Shown in pieces: positions 52,815 through 64,000 of a stretch of 64,000 nt of DNA; positions within the stretch are counted from its first letter, which is position 1; each line of letters opens with the position of its first letter. The DNA is taken from assembly GCA_947650365.1 (NCBI GenBank), contig OX393550.1:121026374-121090373 (forward strand), given 5' to 3'. The notes beneath the pieces were generated by a model. The model searched no databases. It was given only the letters and a program-made list of their open reading frames with translations, and was not told the DNA's origin. A program made the translations under genes and the position numbers. Origin of the DNA: Chamaelirium japonicum. Its lineage: Eukaryota > Streptophyta > Magnoliopsida > Liliales > Melanthiaceae.

Positions 52815-55179
52815 ACGATCCATTCTAATTCATTCATACGATCTATTCTAATTCATTCGTACGATCCATTCTAATTCATTCGCACGATCCATTCTAATTC
52901 ATTCATACGATCCAATCTAATTCATTCATATGATCCATTCTAATTCATTTGCACGAATGTATCCATTCTAATTCATTCGTACGATCCATTCTAATTCATT
53001 CGCACAATCTATTCTAATTCATTCGTACGATCCATTCTAATTCATTCGCACGATCCATTCTAATTCATTTGCACGATCCATTCTAATTCATTCATACAAT
53101 CCATTCTAATTCTTTTGTACGAATGTATCCATTCTAATTCATTCGTACGATCCATTCTAATTCCTTCGTACGATCCATTCTAATTCCTTCGTACGATCCA
53201 TTCTAATTCATTCGTATGATCCATTCTAATTCCTTCGTACAATCCATTCTAATTCATACGATTCATTCTATTTCATTCATACAATCCATTCTAATTCATT
53301 CGCACGATCCATTCTAATTCATTCATACGATCCATTCTGATTTATTCGTACAATCCATTCTAATTCATTCACACGATCCATTCGAATTCACTCATACGAT
53401 CCATTTTAATTAATTCATACGATCCATTCTAATTCATTCGCACGAATGTATCCATTCTAATTCATTCGTATGATCCATTCTAATATATTCGCACAATCTA
53501 TTCTAATTCATTCGTACGACCCATTCTAATTCATTCGCACGATCCATTCTAATTCACTTGCACGATCCATTCGAATTCTTTTGCATGAATGTGTCCATTC
53601 TAATTAATTCGCATGAATGGATCCATTCTAATTCATTCGTACGATCCATTCTAATTCATTCGCACAATCTATTCTAATTCATTCGTACGATCAATTCTAA
53701 TTAATTCCCATGAATGGATCCATTCTAATTCATTCGTACGATCCATTCTAATTCATTCGCACAATCTATTCTAATTCATTCGTACGATCAATTCTAATTC
53801 ATTAGCACGAGCCATTCTAATTCATTGGTACGATCTATTCTATTTCATTCATACGATCCATTCTTACTCTATCGTATGATCCATTCTAATTCATTCGCAC
53901 GAATGTATCCATTTTAATTCATTCGTACGAACCATTCTAATTCATTTGCACGATCCATTCTAATTCATTCGCACGAATGTATCCATTCTACTTCATTCGT
54001 ACGAACCATTCTAATTCATTCGCACGATCCATTCTAATTCATTAATACGTTCCAATCTAATTCATTCATAGGATCCATTCTAACTCGTTCGCACGAATGT
54101 ATCCTTTCTAATTCATTCGTACGATCCATTCTAATTCATTCGCACAATCTATTCTAATTCATTCGTACGATCCATTCTAATTCATTAGCACGATCCATTC
54201 TAATTCATTCGTACGATCCATTCTATTTCATTCGTACGATCTATTCTTACTCATTCGTACGATCCATTCTAATTCATTCGCACGATTGTATCCATTTTAA
54301 TTCAATCGTACGATCCATTCTAAATTATTCGCACGATCCATTCTATTTTATTCTTACGATCCATTCGAATTCATTCGTACGATCCGTTCTAATTCATTCG
54401 CACGATCCATTCTAATTCATTCGTACGATCCACCCTAAATCCTTCGTATGATCCATTCTAATTCATTCGCACGAATGTATCCATTCTAATTCATTCGTAC
54501 GATCCATTCGAATTCATTCGCACGATCCATTCTAATTCATTCACACAATCCATTCTAATTCATTCATACGATCCATTCTAATTCATTCGCACGAATGTAT
54601 CCATTCTAATTCATTCGTACGATCCATTCTAATTCATTCGTACGAATGTATCCACTCTAATTCATTCATACGATCCATTCTAATTCATTCGCATGAATGT
54701 ATCCATTCTAATTCATTCGTACGATCCATTCTAATTCATTCGCACAATCTATTCTAATTCATTCGTATCATCAATTCTAATTCATTAGCACGATCCATTC
54801 TAATTCATTCGTACGATCTATTCTATTTCATTCGTACGATCCATTTTTACTCAATCGTATGATCCATTCACTCATTTGCACGAATGTATCCATTCTAATT
54901 CATTCGTACGATCCATTCTAATTCATTCGCACGATCCATTCTAATTCATTAATACGATCCAATCTAATTCATTCAGACGATCCATTCTAATTCATTCGCA
55001 CGAATGTATCCATTCTAATTCATTCGCACGAATGAATCCATTCTAATTCATTCGTACAATCCATTCTATTTCATTCGTACGATCCATTCTTACTCATTCG
55101 TACGATCCATTCAAATTCATTCGAACGAATGTATCCATTCTAATTCATTCGTACGATCCATTTTAATTCATTCGTACGA
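52815..55179 (-). repeat. Satellite block, minus polarity
   Basis: A 2.4-kb minus block. It ends in a long clean palindrome centred on CGATCG (55177-55182), with GTACGATCGTAC as its core and about 23 bp pairing on each side with one mismatch. Confidence 0.92.
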
Positions 55180-56990
55180 TCGTACGAATGAATTAGAATG
55201 GATACACGATCCATTCTAATTCATTCATACGATCCATTCTAATTCATTCGTACGATCCATTCTAATTCATTCGCACGATCCATTCTAATTCATTCATACG
55301 ATCCAATCTAATTCATTCATACGATCCATTCTAATTCATTCGCACGAATGTATCCATTCAAATTCATTCGTACGATCCATTCTAATTCATTCATACGATC
55401 CATTCTAATTCATTTGCACGAATATATCAATTCTAATTCATTCATACGATCCATTCTAATTCCTTCGTACGATCCATTCTAATTCATTCGTACGATCCAT
55501 TCTAATTCATTCGTACAATCCATTCTAATTCATTCGCACGATCCATTCTAATTCATTCGCACGAATATGTCCATTCTAATTCATTCGTACGATCCATTCT
55601 AATTCATTCGCAACGATCCATTCTAATTCATTCATACGATCCATTCTAATTCATTCGTACGATCCATTCTAATTCATTCGCACGATCCATTCTAATTCAT
55701 TCATACGATCCAATCTAATTCATTCATACGATCCATTCTAATTCATTCGTATGATCCTTTCTAATTCCTTCGTACAATCCATTCTATTTCATTCGTACGA
55801 TCCATTCTTTCTCAATCATATGATCCATTCTAATTCATTCGCACGAATGTATCCATTCTAATTCATTCGTTCGATCCATTCTAATTCATTCGCACGATCC
55901 TTTCTAATTCAATCATACGATCCATTCTAATTCATTCGTACGATCCATTCTAATTCATTCGCACGATCCATTCTAATTCATTCATACGATCCAATCTATT
56001 TCATCCATACGATCCATTCTAATTCATTAGTATGATCCATTCTAATTCATTCGCACGATCCATTCTAATTCATTAATACGATCCATTCTAATTCATTCGT
56101 ACAATCCATTCTAATTCATTCGCATGATCCATTCGAATTAACTCATGCGATCCATTCTAATTCATCCATACGATCCATTCTAATTCATTCGCACGATCCA
56201 TTCTAATTCATTCACACGAATGAATCCATTCTAATTCATTCGCACGAATGTATCCACTCTAATTCATTCGTACGATCCATTCTAATTCATTCGCACGATC
56301 CATTCTAATTCATTCATACGATCCATTCTAATTCATTCGTACGATCCATTCTAATTCATTCGTACGATTCATTCTAATTCATTCATACGATCCATTCTAA
56401 TTCATTCATACAATCCATTCTAATTCTTTCACATGATCCATTCTAATTCATTCGTACGATTTATTCGAATTCATTCGTACAATCCATTCTATTTCATTTG
56501 TACGATCCATTCTTACTCATTCGTACGATCCATTCTAATTCATTCGCACGAATGTATCCATTCTAATTCATTCGTACGATCCATTCTAATTCATTCATAC
56601 GATCCATTCTAATTCATTCATACGATCCATTCTAATTCATTCGTACGATCCATTCTAATTCATTCGCACGATCCATTCTAATTCATTCATACGATCCATT
56701 CTATTTCTTTTACACGATCCATTCTAATTCATTCGTACGATCCATTCTAATTCATTCGTACGATCTATTCTAATTTATTTGCACGAATGTATCCATTCTA
56801 ATTCATTCGTACGATCCATTCTAATTAATTCTAATTCATTCGTACGATATATTCTAATTCATTCGTACGATCTATTCTAATTCATTCGCACGATCCATTC
56901 TAATTGATTCGCACGAATTTATTCATTCTAATTCATTCGTACGATATATTCTAATTCATTTGTACGATCCATTCTAATTCACTAGAACGA
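55180..56990 (-). repeat. Satellite block, minus polarity, preceded by a 27-bp plus island
   Basis: Plus island 55180-55206 ends in GGATACACGATCC, a joint also found at 52814 and 61441. The minus block runs to the CGATCG at 56988-56993. Confidence 0.92.
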
Positions 56991-58488
56991 TCGTACGAAT
57001 TAATTAAAATGGATCATGCGAATGAATTAGAATGGATCGTACGAATGAATTAGAATGGATCGTACGAATGAATTAGAATGGATACATTCGTGCGAATGAA
57101 TTTGAATGGATCGTACGAATGAGTAAGAATGGATCGTACGAATGAAATAGAATGGATTGTATGAATGAATTAGAATGGATTCATTCATGCGAATGAATTA
57201 GAATGGATCGTGCGAATGAATTAGAATGGATCATACGAATGAATTAGAATGGATACATTCGTACAAATGAATTAGAATGGATCATACGAATGAGTAAGAA
57301 TGGATCGTACGAATGAAATAGAATGGATTATAGGAATGAATTAGAATGGATTCATTCGTGCGAATGAATTAGACTGGATCGTTCGAATGAATTAGAATGG
57401 ATCGTGCGAATTAATTAGAATGGATCGTACGAATGAATTAGAATGGATCGTACGAATGAAATAGAATGGATCGTACGAATGAATTAGAATGGATTGTACG
57501 AATGAATTAGAATAGTTCGTGCGAATGAGTAAGAATGGATCGTACGAATGAAAAAGAATGGATCGTACGAATGAAATAGAATGGATTGTACGAATGAATT
57601 AGAATGGATCGTACGAATGAATTAGAATGGATCGTGTGAAAGAATTAGAATGGATTGTATGAATGAATTAGAATGGATCGTATGAATGAATTAGAATGGA
57701 TCGTGTGAATGAATTAGAATGGATTGTGCGAATGAATTACAATTGATCGTATGAATGAATTAGAATAGATCGTACGAATGAATTAGAATGGATACATTCG
57801 TGCGAATGAATTAGAATGGATCGTACGAATGAGTAAGAATGGATCGAACGAATGAAATAGAATGGATTGTACGAATGAATTAGAATGGATTCATTCGTGC
57901 GAATGAATTAGAATGGATTGTATGAATGAATTAGATTGGATCGTATAAATGAATTAGAATGGTTCGTACGAAGTAATTAGAATGGATCGTACGAAGGAAT
58001 TAGAATGGATCATACGAATGAAATAGAATGGATCGTACGAAGGAAATAGAATGGATCGTACGAAGGATTTAGAATGGATCGTACGATTGAATTAGAATGG
58101 ATATATTCGTGCAAATGAATTAGAATGGATCGTATGAATGAATTAGAATGGATTGTACTTATGAATTAGAATGGATCGTACGAATGAATTTGAATGGATA
58201 CATTCGTGAAAAAAATTAGAATGGATTGTATGAATGGATTAGAATGGATCGTGCAAATGAATTAGAATGGATCGTGCGAATGAATTAGAATGGATCGTAC
58301 GAATGAATTAGAATAGATTGTGCGAATGAATTGGAATGGATCGTACGAATGAATTAGAATGGATACATTCGTGCGAATGAATTAGAATAGATCGTATGAA
58401 TGAATTAGATTGAATCGTATGAATGAATTAGAATGGATCGTACGAATGAATTAGAATGGATCGTATGAATGAATTAGAATGGATCGTG
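56991..58488 (+). repeat. Satellite block, plus polarity
   Basis: The right-hand part is the direct counterpart of about 21.7-22.02 kb and ends at the same joint, ATCGTGTATCC. Confidence 0.92.
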
Positions 58489-60274
58489 TATCCATTCTAA
58501 TTCATTCGTACGATCCATTCTAATTCATAAGTACGATCCGTTCTAATTCATTCATACGATCCATTCTAATTCATTTCCACGAATATATCCATTCTAATTC
58601 ATTCGTATGATCCATTCTAATTCCTTCGTACGATCCATTGTAATTCTTTTGTACGATCCATTCTATTTCATTCGTATGATCCATTCTCATTCCTTCGTAC
58701 GATCCATTCTTATTCATTCCCATGAATGTATCCATTCTAATTCATACGTACGTAATGAATTAGAATGGAACGTATGAATGAATTAGAATAGATTGTGCGA
58801 ATGAATTAGAATGGATCGTACGAATGAATTAGAATGGATAAATTCGTGCGAATGAATTAGAATGGATTGTATGAATGAATTAGATTGGATCGTATAAATG
58901 AATTAGAATGGATCGTACAGTATGAATTAGAAAGGATACATTCATGGGAATGAATAAGAATGGATCGTACGAAGGAATTAATATGGATCAAACGAATGAA
59001 ATAGAATGGATCGTACGAAGGAATTAGAATGGATTGTACGAATAGAATGGATCGTACGAATGAATTAGAATGGATCGTACGAATAAATCAGAATAGATTG
59101 TGCGAATGAATTAGAATGCATCGTACGAATGAGTTAGAATGGATCGTGCGAATGAATTAGAATGGATCGTACGAATGAATTAGAATGGATCGTATGAATG
59201 AATTAGAATGGATCGTGCGAATGAATTAGAATGGATCGTATGAATGAAATAGAATGGATCGTATGAATTAGAATGGATCGTACGAAGGAATTAGAATGGA
59301 TCGTACGAATGAATTAGAATGGATCATACGAATGAAATAGAATAGATCGTACAAAGGAATTAGAATGGATCGTACGAAGGAATTAAAATAGATCGTACGA
59401 AGGAATTAGAATGGATATATTCGTGCGAATAAATTAGAATGGATCGTACAAATGAATTAGAATGGATACATTCGTGCGAGTGAATTAGAATGGATCGTAT
59501 GAATGAATTAGAGTGGATCGTACGAAGAAATTAGAATGGATCGTATGAAGGAATTAGAATGGATCGTATGAAGGAATAAGAATGGATCGTACGAAGGAAA
59601 TAGAATGGATCTTACGAATGAATTAGAAAGGATCGTACAAATGAATTAGAATGGATCGTGGGAATGAATTAGAATGGATTGTATGAATGAATTAGATTGG
59701 ATCGTATCGTGCGAATGAATTAGAATGGATCGTGCTAATGAATTAGAATGGATCGCACGAATGAATTAGAATGGATCGTACGAATGAATTAGAATGGATC
59801 GTACGAATGAATTAGATTGTGCGAATGAATTAGAATGGATCGTACGAATGAATTAGAATGGATACATTCGTGCGAATGAATTAAAATGGATCGTATGAAT
59901 GAATTAGATTCGATCGTATGATTGAATTAGAATGGATCGTACGAATAAATTAGAATGGATCGTGCGAATGAATTAGAATTGATCGTACAAAGAATTAGAA
60001 TAGATTCTGCGAATGAATTAGAATGGATCGTACGAAGGAATTAGAATGGATCGTACATACGAAGGAATTAGAATGGATCATACGAAGGAATTAGAATGGA
60101 TCGTACGAATGAATTAGAATAGATTATGCGAATGAATTAGGATGGATCGTATGAATGAATTAGATTGGATCGTATGAATGAATTAGAATGGATCGTGCGA
60201 ATGAATTAGAATGGATCGTACGAATGAATTAGAATGGATCGTATGAATGAATTATACTGGATCGTATGAGTGAA
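58489..60274. repeat. Satellite: short minus block then plus block
   Basis: Minus 58489-58750 and plus 58751-60274. The left part repeats 22017-22546. The right end switches at GAATTC (60272-60277). Confidence 0.9.
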
Positions 60275-61303
60275 TTCATACGTACGATCCATTCTAATTC
60301 ATTTATACGATCCATTCTAATTCATTCGTACGACCCATTCTAATTCATTCGCACGATCCATTCTAATTCATTCGCACGATCCATTCTAATTCATTCGCAC
60401 GATCCATTCTAATTCATTCGCACGAATGTATCCATTCTAATTAATTCGTACGATCTATTCTAATTCATTCGTACGATCCATTCTAATTCACTTGCACGAT
60501 CGTACGAATTAATTAGAATGGATCGTGCGAATGAATTAGAATGGATCGTGCGAATGAATTAGAATGGATCGTACGAATGAATTAGAATGGATCGTATAAA
60601 TGAATTAGAATGGATCGTACGTATGAATTAGAATGGATACATTCTTGGGAATGAATAAGAATGGATCGTACGAAGGAATTAGAATGGATCATACGAATGA
60701 AATAGAATGGATCGTACGAAGGAATGAGAATGGATCGTACATACGAAGGAATTAGAATGGATCGTACGAAGGAATTAGAATGGATCGTACGAATGAATTA
60801 GAATAGATTGTGCAAATGAATTAGAATGAACCGTATGAATGAATTAGAATGGATCGTATGAATGAATTAGAATGGATCGTGCGAATGAATTAGAATGGAT
60901 CGTATGAATGAATTAGAATAGATCATACGAATGAATTAGAATGGATAAATTCGTGCAAATGAATTACAATGGATCATATGAATAAATTAGAATGGATCGT
61001 ACGAATGAATTAGAATGGATACATTCGTGCGAATGAATTAGAATGGATCGTATGAATGAATTAGAATAGATCATACGAATGAATTAGAATAGATATATTC
61101 ATGCAAATGAATTAGAATGGATCGTATGAATAAATTAGAATGGATCGTACGAATGAATTAGAATGGATACAATCGTGCGAATGAATTAGAATGGATCGTA
61201 CGAATGAATTAGAATAGATCGTACGAATGAATTAGAATGGATACATTCGTGCGAATAAATTAGAATGGATCGTACAAATGAATTAGAATGGATCGTGCGA
61301 ATA
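60275..61303. repeat. Satellite: short minus block then plus block
   Basis: Minus 60275-60499 and plus 60500-61303. The internal switch is the CGATCG at 60497-60502, flanked by CTTGCA and TACGAATTAATTAG like the 6845 and 34683 junctions. Confidence 0.9.
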
Positions 61304-61785
61304 ATTCATTCGTACGATCCATTCTAATTCCTCCGTACGATCCGTTCTAATTCATTTGTACGAATGTATCCATTCTAATTTATTTGTACGATCCATTCTA
61401 ATTCATTCGTACGATCGTACAAATGAATTAGAATGGATACACGATCCATTCTAATTCATTCATACGATCCATTCTAATTCATTCGTACGATCCATTCTAA
61501 TTCATTCGTACGATCCATTCTAATTCATTCATACGATCCAATCTAATTCATTCATACGATCCATTCTAATTCATTCATACAATCCATTCTAATTCATTCA
61601 CACGATCCATTCTAATTCATTCGTACGATCCATTCTAATTCATTCGTACAATCCATTCTATTTCATTCGTACGATCCATTCTTACTCATTTGTACGATCC
61701 ATTCTAATTCATTCGCACGAATGTATCCATTCTAATTAATTCGCACGATCCATTCTAATTCATTCGTACGAATGTATCCACTCTA
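61304..61785 (-). repeat. Satellite block, minus polarity, with a 27-bp plus island
   Basis: Plus island about 61415-61441 is entered through CGATCG (61412-61417) and left through GGATACACGATCC. This duplicates the arrangement at 55180-55206. Confidence 0.9.
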
Positions 61786-62927
61786 TGCGAATGAATTAGA
61801 ATGGATCGTACGAATGAATTAGAATGGATCGTACGAATGAATTAGAATGGATCGTATGAATGAATTAGAATGGATCGTGCGAATGAATTAGAATGGATCG
61901 TACGAATGAATTAGAATAGATTGTGCGAATGAATTAGAATGGATCGTATGAATGAATTAGAATGGATCGCTCGACATAGAATGGATTGTACGAATGAATT
62001 AGAATGGATCGTACGAATGAATTAGAATGGATCGTGGATTGTACTAATGTATCCATTCTAATTCATTCGTACGATCCACTCTAATTCCTTCGTACGATCC
62101 ATTCTAATTCCTTCATACGATCCATTCTAATTCCTTTGTACGACCCATTATATTTCATTCGTATGATCCATTCTAATTCCTTTGGACGATCCATTCTTAT
62201 TCATTCATACGATCCATTCTAATTCATTCGTACGATCCATTCTTATTCATTCGCACGATCCATTCTAATTCATTCGCACGAATGTATCCATTCTAATTCA
62301 TTCGAATGAATTAGAATAGATTGTGCGAATGATTTATAATGGATCGTACGAATGAATTAGAATGGTTACATTCGTGCGAATGAATTAGAATGGATCGTAT
62401 GAATGAATTAGAATAGATCGTATGAGTGAATTCGAATGGATCGTGCGAATGAATTAGAATGGATTGTACGAATGAATTAGAATGGATCGTATGAATGAAT
62501 TAGAATGGATACATTCGTGCGAATCCATTCTATTTCATTCGTACGATCCATTCTAATTCATTCGTACGATCCATTCTTCCTCATTCGTACGATCCATTCT
62601 TACTCATTCGTACGATCTATTCTAATTCATTCGCATACGAATGAATTATAATGGATCATACGAATGAATTAGAATAGATTGTTCGAATGAATTTGAATGG
62701 ATCGTACGAATGAATTAGAATGGATACATTCGTGCGAATGAATTAGAATGGATACATTTGTGCGAAAGAATTAGAATAGATCGTATGAATGAATTAGAAT
62801 GGATCGTATGAATGAATTAGAATGGATCGTGTGAATGAATTAGAATGGATCGTACGAATGAATTAGAATGGATCGTACGAAGGAATTAGAATGGATCGTA
62901 CGAATGAATTAGAATGGATACATTCGT
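61786..62927. repeat. Satellite: five short alternating blocks
   Basis: Plus 61786-62046, minus 62047-62302, plus 62303-62522, minus 62523-62635, plus 62636-62927. The 62302 switch is a TTCGAA-centred palindrome like that at 30622. A scrambled joint (ATCGCTCGACATAG) lies at about 61967. Confidence 0.88.
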
Positions 62928-64000
62928 ACAAGCCATTCTAATTCTTTCGTACGATCCATTCTAATTCATTCGTACGATTCATTCGTATGATCCATTCTAA
63001 TTCATTCGTACGAATGTATCCACTCTAATTCATTCATACGATGCTAATTCATTTGTACGATCCATTCTAATTCATTCGCACGATCCATTCTAATTCATTC
63101 ATACGATCCATTCTAATTCATTCGTACGATCTATTCTAATTCATTCGCACAATCTATTCTAATTCATTCGTACGATCCATTCTAATTCATTCGCACGATC
63201 CATTCTAATTCATTCGTATGATCCATTCTATTTCATTCGTATGATCCATTCTTACTCATTCGTACGATCCATTCTAATTCATTCGCTCGAATGTATCCAT
63301 TCTAATTCATTCGTACGATCCATTCTAATTCCTTCGTACGATCCATTCTAATTCCTTCGTACGATCCATTCTAATTCCTTTGTACGACCAATTATATTTC
63401 ATTCGTATGATCCATTCTAATTCCTTTGTACGATCCATTCTAATTCATTCCCATGAATGTATCCATTCTAATTCATACATACGATCCATTCTAATTCATT
63501 CATACGATCCAATCTAATTCATTCATACGATTCATTCTAATTCATTCGCATGAATGTATCCATTCTAATTCCTTCGTACGATCCATTCTAATTCCTTCGT
63601 ACGATCCATTCTAATTCATTCGCACAATCTATTCTGATTCATTCATACGTTACATTCTAATTCATTACGTACGTATGAATTAGAATAGATACATTCAAGG
63701 GAATGAATAAGAATGGATCGTACGAAGGAATTACAATGGATCACACGAATGAAATAGAATGGATCGTACAAAGGAATTAGAATGGATCGTACGAAGGAAT
63801 TAGAATGGATCGTACGAATGAATTAGAATGGATACATTCGTGCGAATGAATTAGAATGGATCGTATGAATGAATTAGATTGGATCATATGAATGAATTAG
63901 AATGGATCGTGTGAATGAATTAGAATGGATCGTACGAATGAATTAGAATGGATCGTATGAATGAATTAGAATGGATCATGTATCCATTCTAATTCATTCG
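62928..64000. repeat. Satellite: minus, plus and minus blocks to the window end
   Basis: Minus 62928-63670, plus 63671-63979, minus from 63980. The joint ATTACGTACGTATGAATTAG at about 63665 matches 31985. The array continues past the window. Confidence 0.9.

Larger units (their letters stand above)
1185..64000. repeat. 23-bp satellite array with frequent polarity inversion (whole tract)
   Basis: The tract is a continuous satellite of a 23-bp monomer whose plus form begins GAATGAATTAGAATGG and ends ATCGTAC, about 35% GC. It is interrupted only by the pol fragment at 44493-45472. Frequent variants are GAATGAGTAAG and GAATGAAATAG in the first half, GAAGGAATTAG, GATCGTGC or GATTGTGC at the end, GATTAGATTGG, and a 28-bp form ending GATACATTCGTGC. 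Both polarities are about equally represented, in blocks listed separately below. It is a non-coding satellite. I do not recognise it as a named family. The array runs off the right edge of the window, so its full size is unknown. Confidence 0.97.

Noticed and set aside
1185..64000. CRISPR array
   Set aside because: Repeats are contiguous with no unique spacers. Unit length and polarity vary, and the genome context is eukaryotic.
1185..64000. Telomeric repeat or human-type (GGAAT)n satellite
   Set aside because: The monomer contains GAATGG words but has a fixed 23-bp period with GATCGTAC and no TTTAGGG or TTAGGG runs. Resemblance to the GGAAT satellite is limited to a few bases.
1185..64000. 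Centromere identity
   Set aside because: Array size and an embedded Gypsy fragment are compatible with it, but CENH3 association cannot be seen in sequence, and knobs or subtelomeric arrays look similar.
1185..64000. MITE or foldback transposon as the source of the inverted blocks
   Set aside because: No conserved terminal sequence or target-site duplication recurs at block ends. Boundaries fall at palindromes inside the monomer itself.

Overview
The window is almost entirely satellite DNA, most likely from a plant nuclear genome. Two retrotransposon remnants are the only non-satellite sequence. The plant assignment rests on the retroelement type: a Ty3/Gypsy LTR followed by a primer-binding site starting TGGCGCCGTCTGTGGG, and a pol fragment whose DGSS/NNEAEYEAL-type RNase H lies directly before an HHCC integrase. 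That arrangement is typical of plant Tat-like elements. I see no intact protein-coding gene, rRNA, tRNA or CRISPR array, and I cannot name the species.

Layout. Positions 1-83 are the start of a minus-strand LTR retrotransposon interior. Positions 84-1184 are its complete 5' LTR (TG...CA, TATA box, a 22-bp GC-rich tandem repeat in U3). From 1185 to the window end runs one array of a 23-bp AT-rich monomer. In plus polarity the monomer begins GAATGAATTAGAATGG and ends ATCGTAC. A 28-bp variant, in which the end is replaced by ATACATTCGTGC, is interspersed throughout. A 980-bp piece of Ty3/Gypsy pol (44493-45472, minus strand, two in-frame stops) interrupts the array.

The array is not a simple head-to-tail satellite. 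It changes strand polarity about 70 times, giving blocks from roughly 20 bp to 2.8 kb. The switch points are mostly short perfect palindromes the monomer can form with its own reverse complement: CGATCG going minus to plus, and GTAC or GTACGTAC going plus to minus. Above this lies a mosaic of segmental duplications. One direct pair is about 27.8-28.2 kb apart (about 4.5-8.6 kb vs 32.4-36.8 kb), another about 10.8-11.0 kb apart (26.1-30.2 kb vs 36.8-41.2 kb), and another about 36.5 kb apart (21.7-22.5 kb vs 58.1-59.0 kb). A 1.9-kb inverted duplication pairs 22.84-24.78 kb with 41.20-43.09 kb. Local tandem duplications have periods of 1,023 bp and 214 bp. Four copies of a 141-bp foldback (45-bp arm, 51-bp loop, 45-bp arm) sit inside the inverted pair, with loops in alternating orientation.

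The most notable content is therefore architectural: a satellite that appears to evolve by repeated palindrome-centred strand switching followed by duplication of the switched blocks. The pol fragment seems to have replaced about 1.2 kb of array during one such event. Plausible settings are centromeric or pericentromeric heterochromatin or another heterochromatic knob, but nothing in the sequence proves this. All long-range comparisons were made by eye at anchor words, so their boundaries are approximate, and assembly error in so repetitive a region must be kept in mind.
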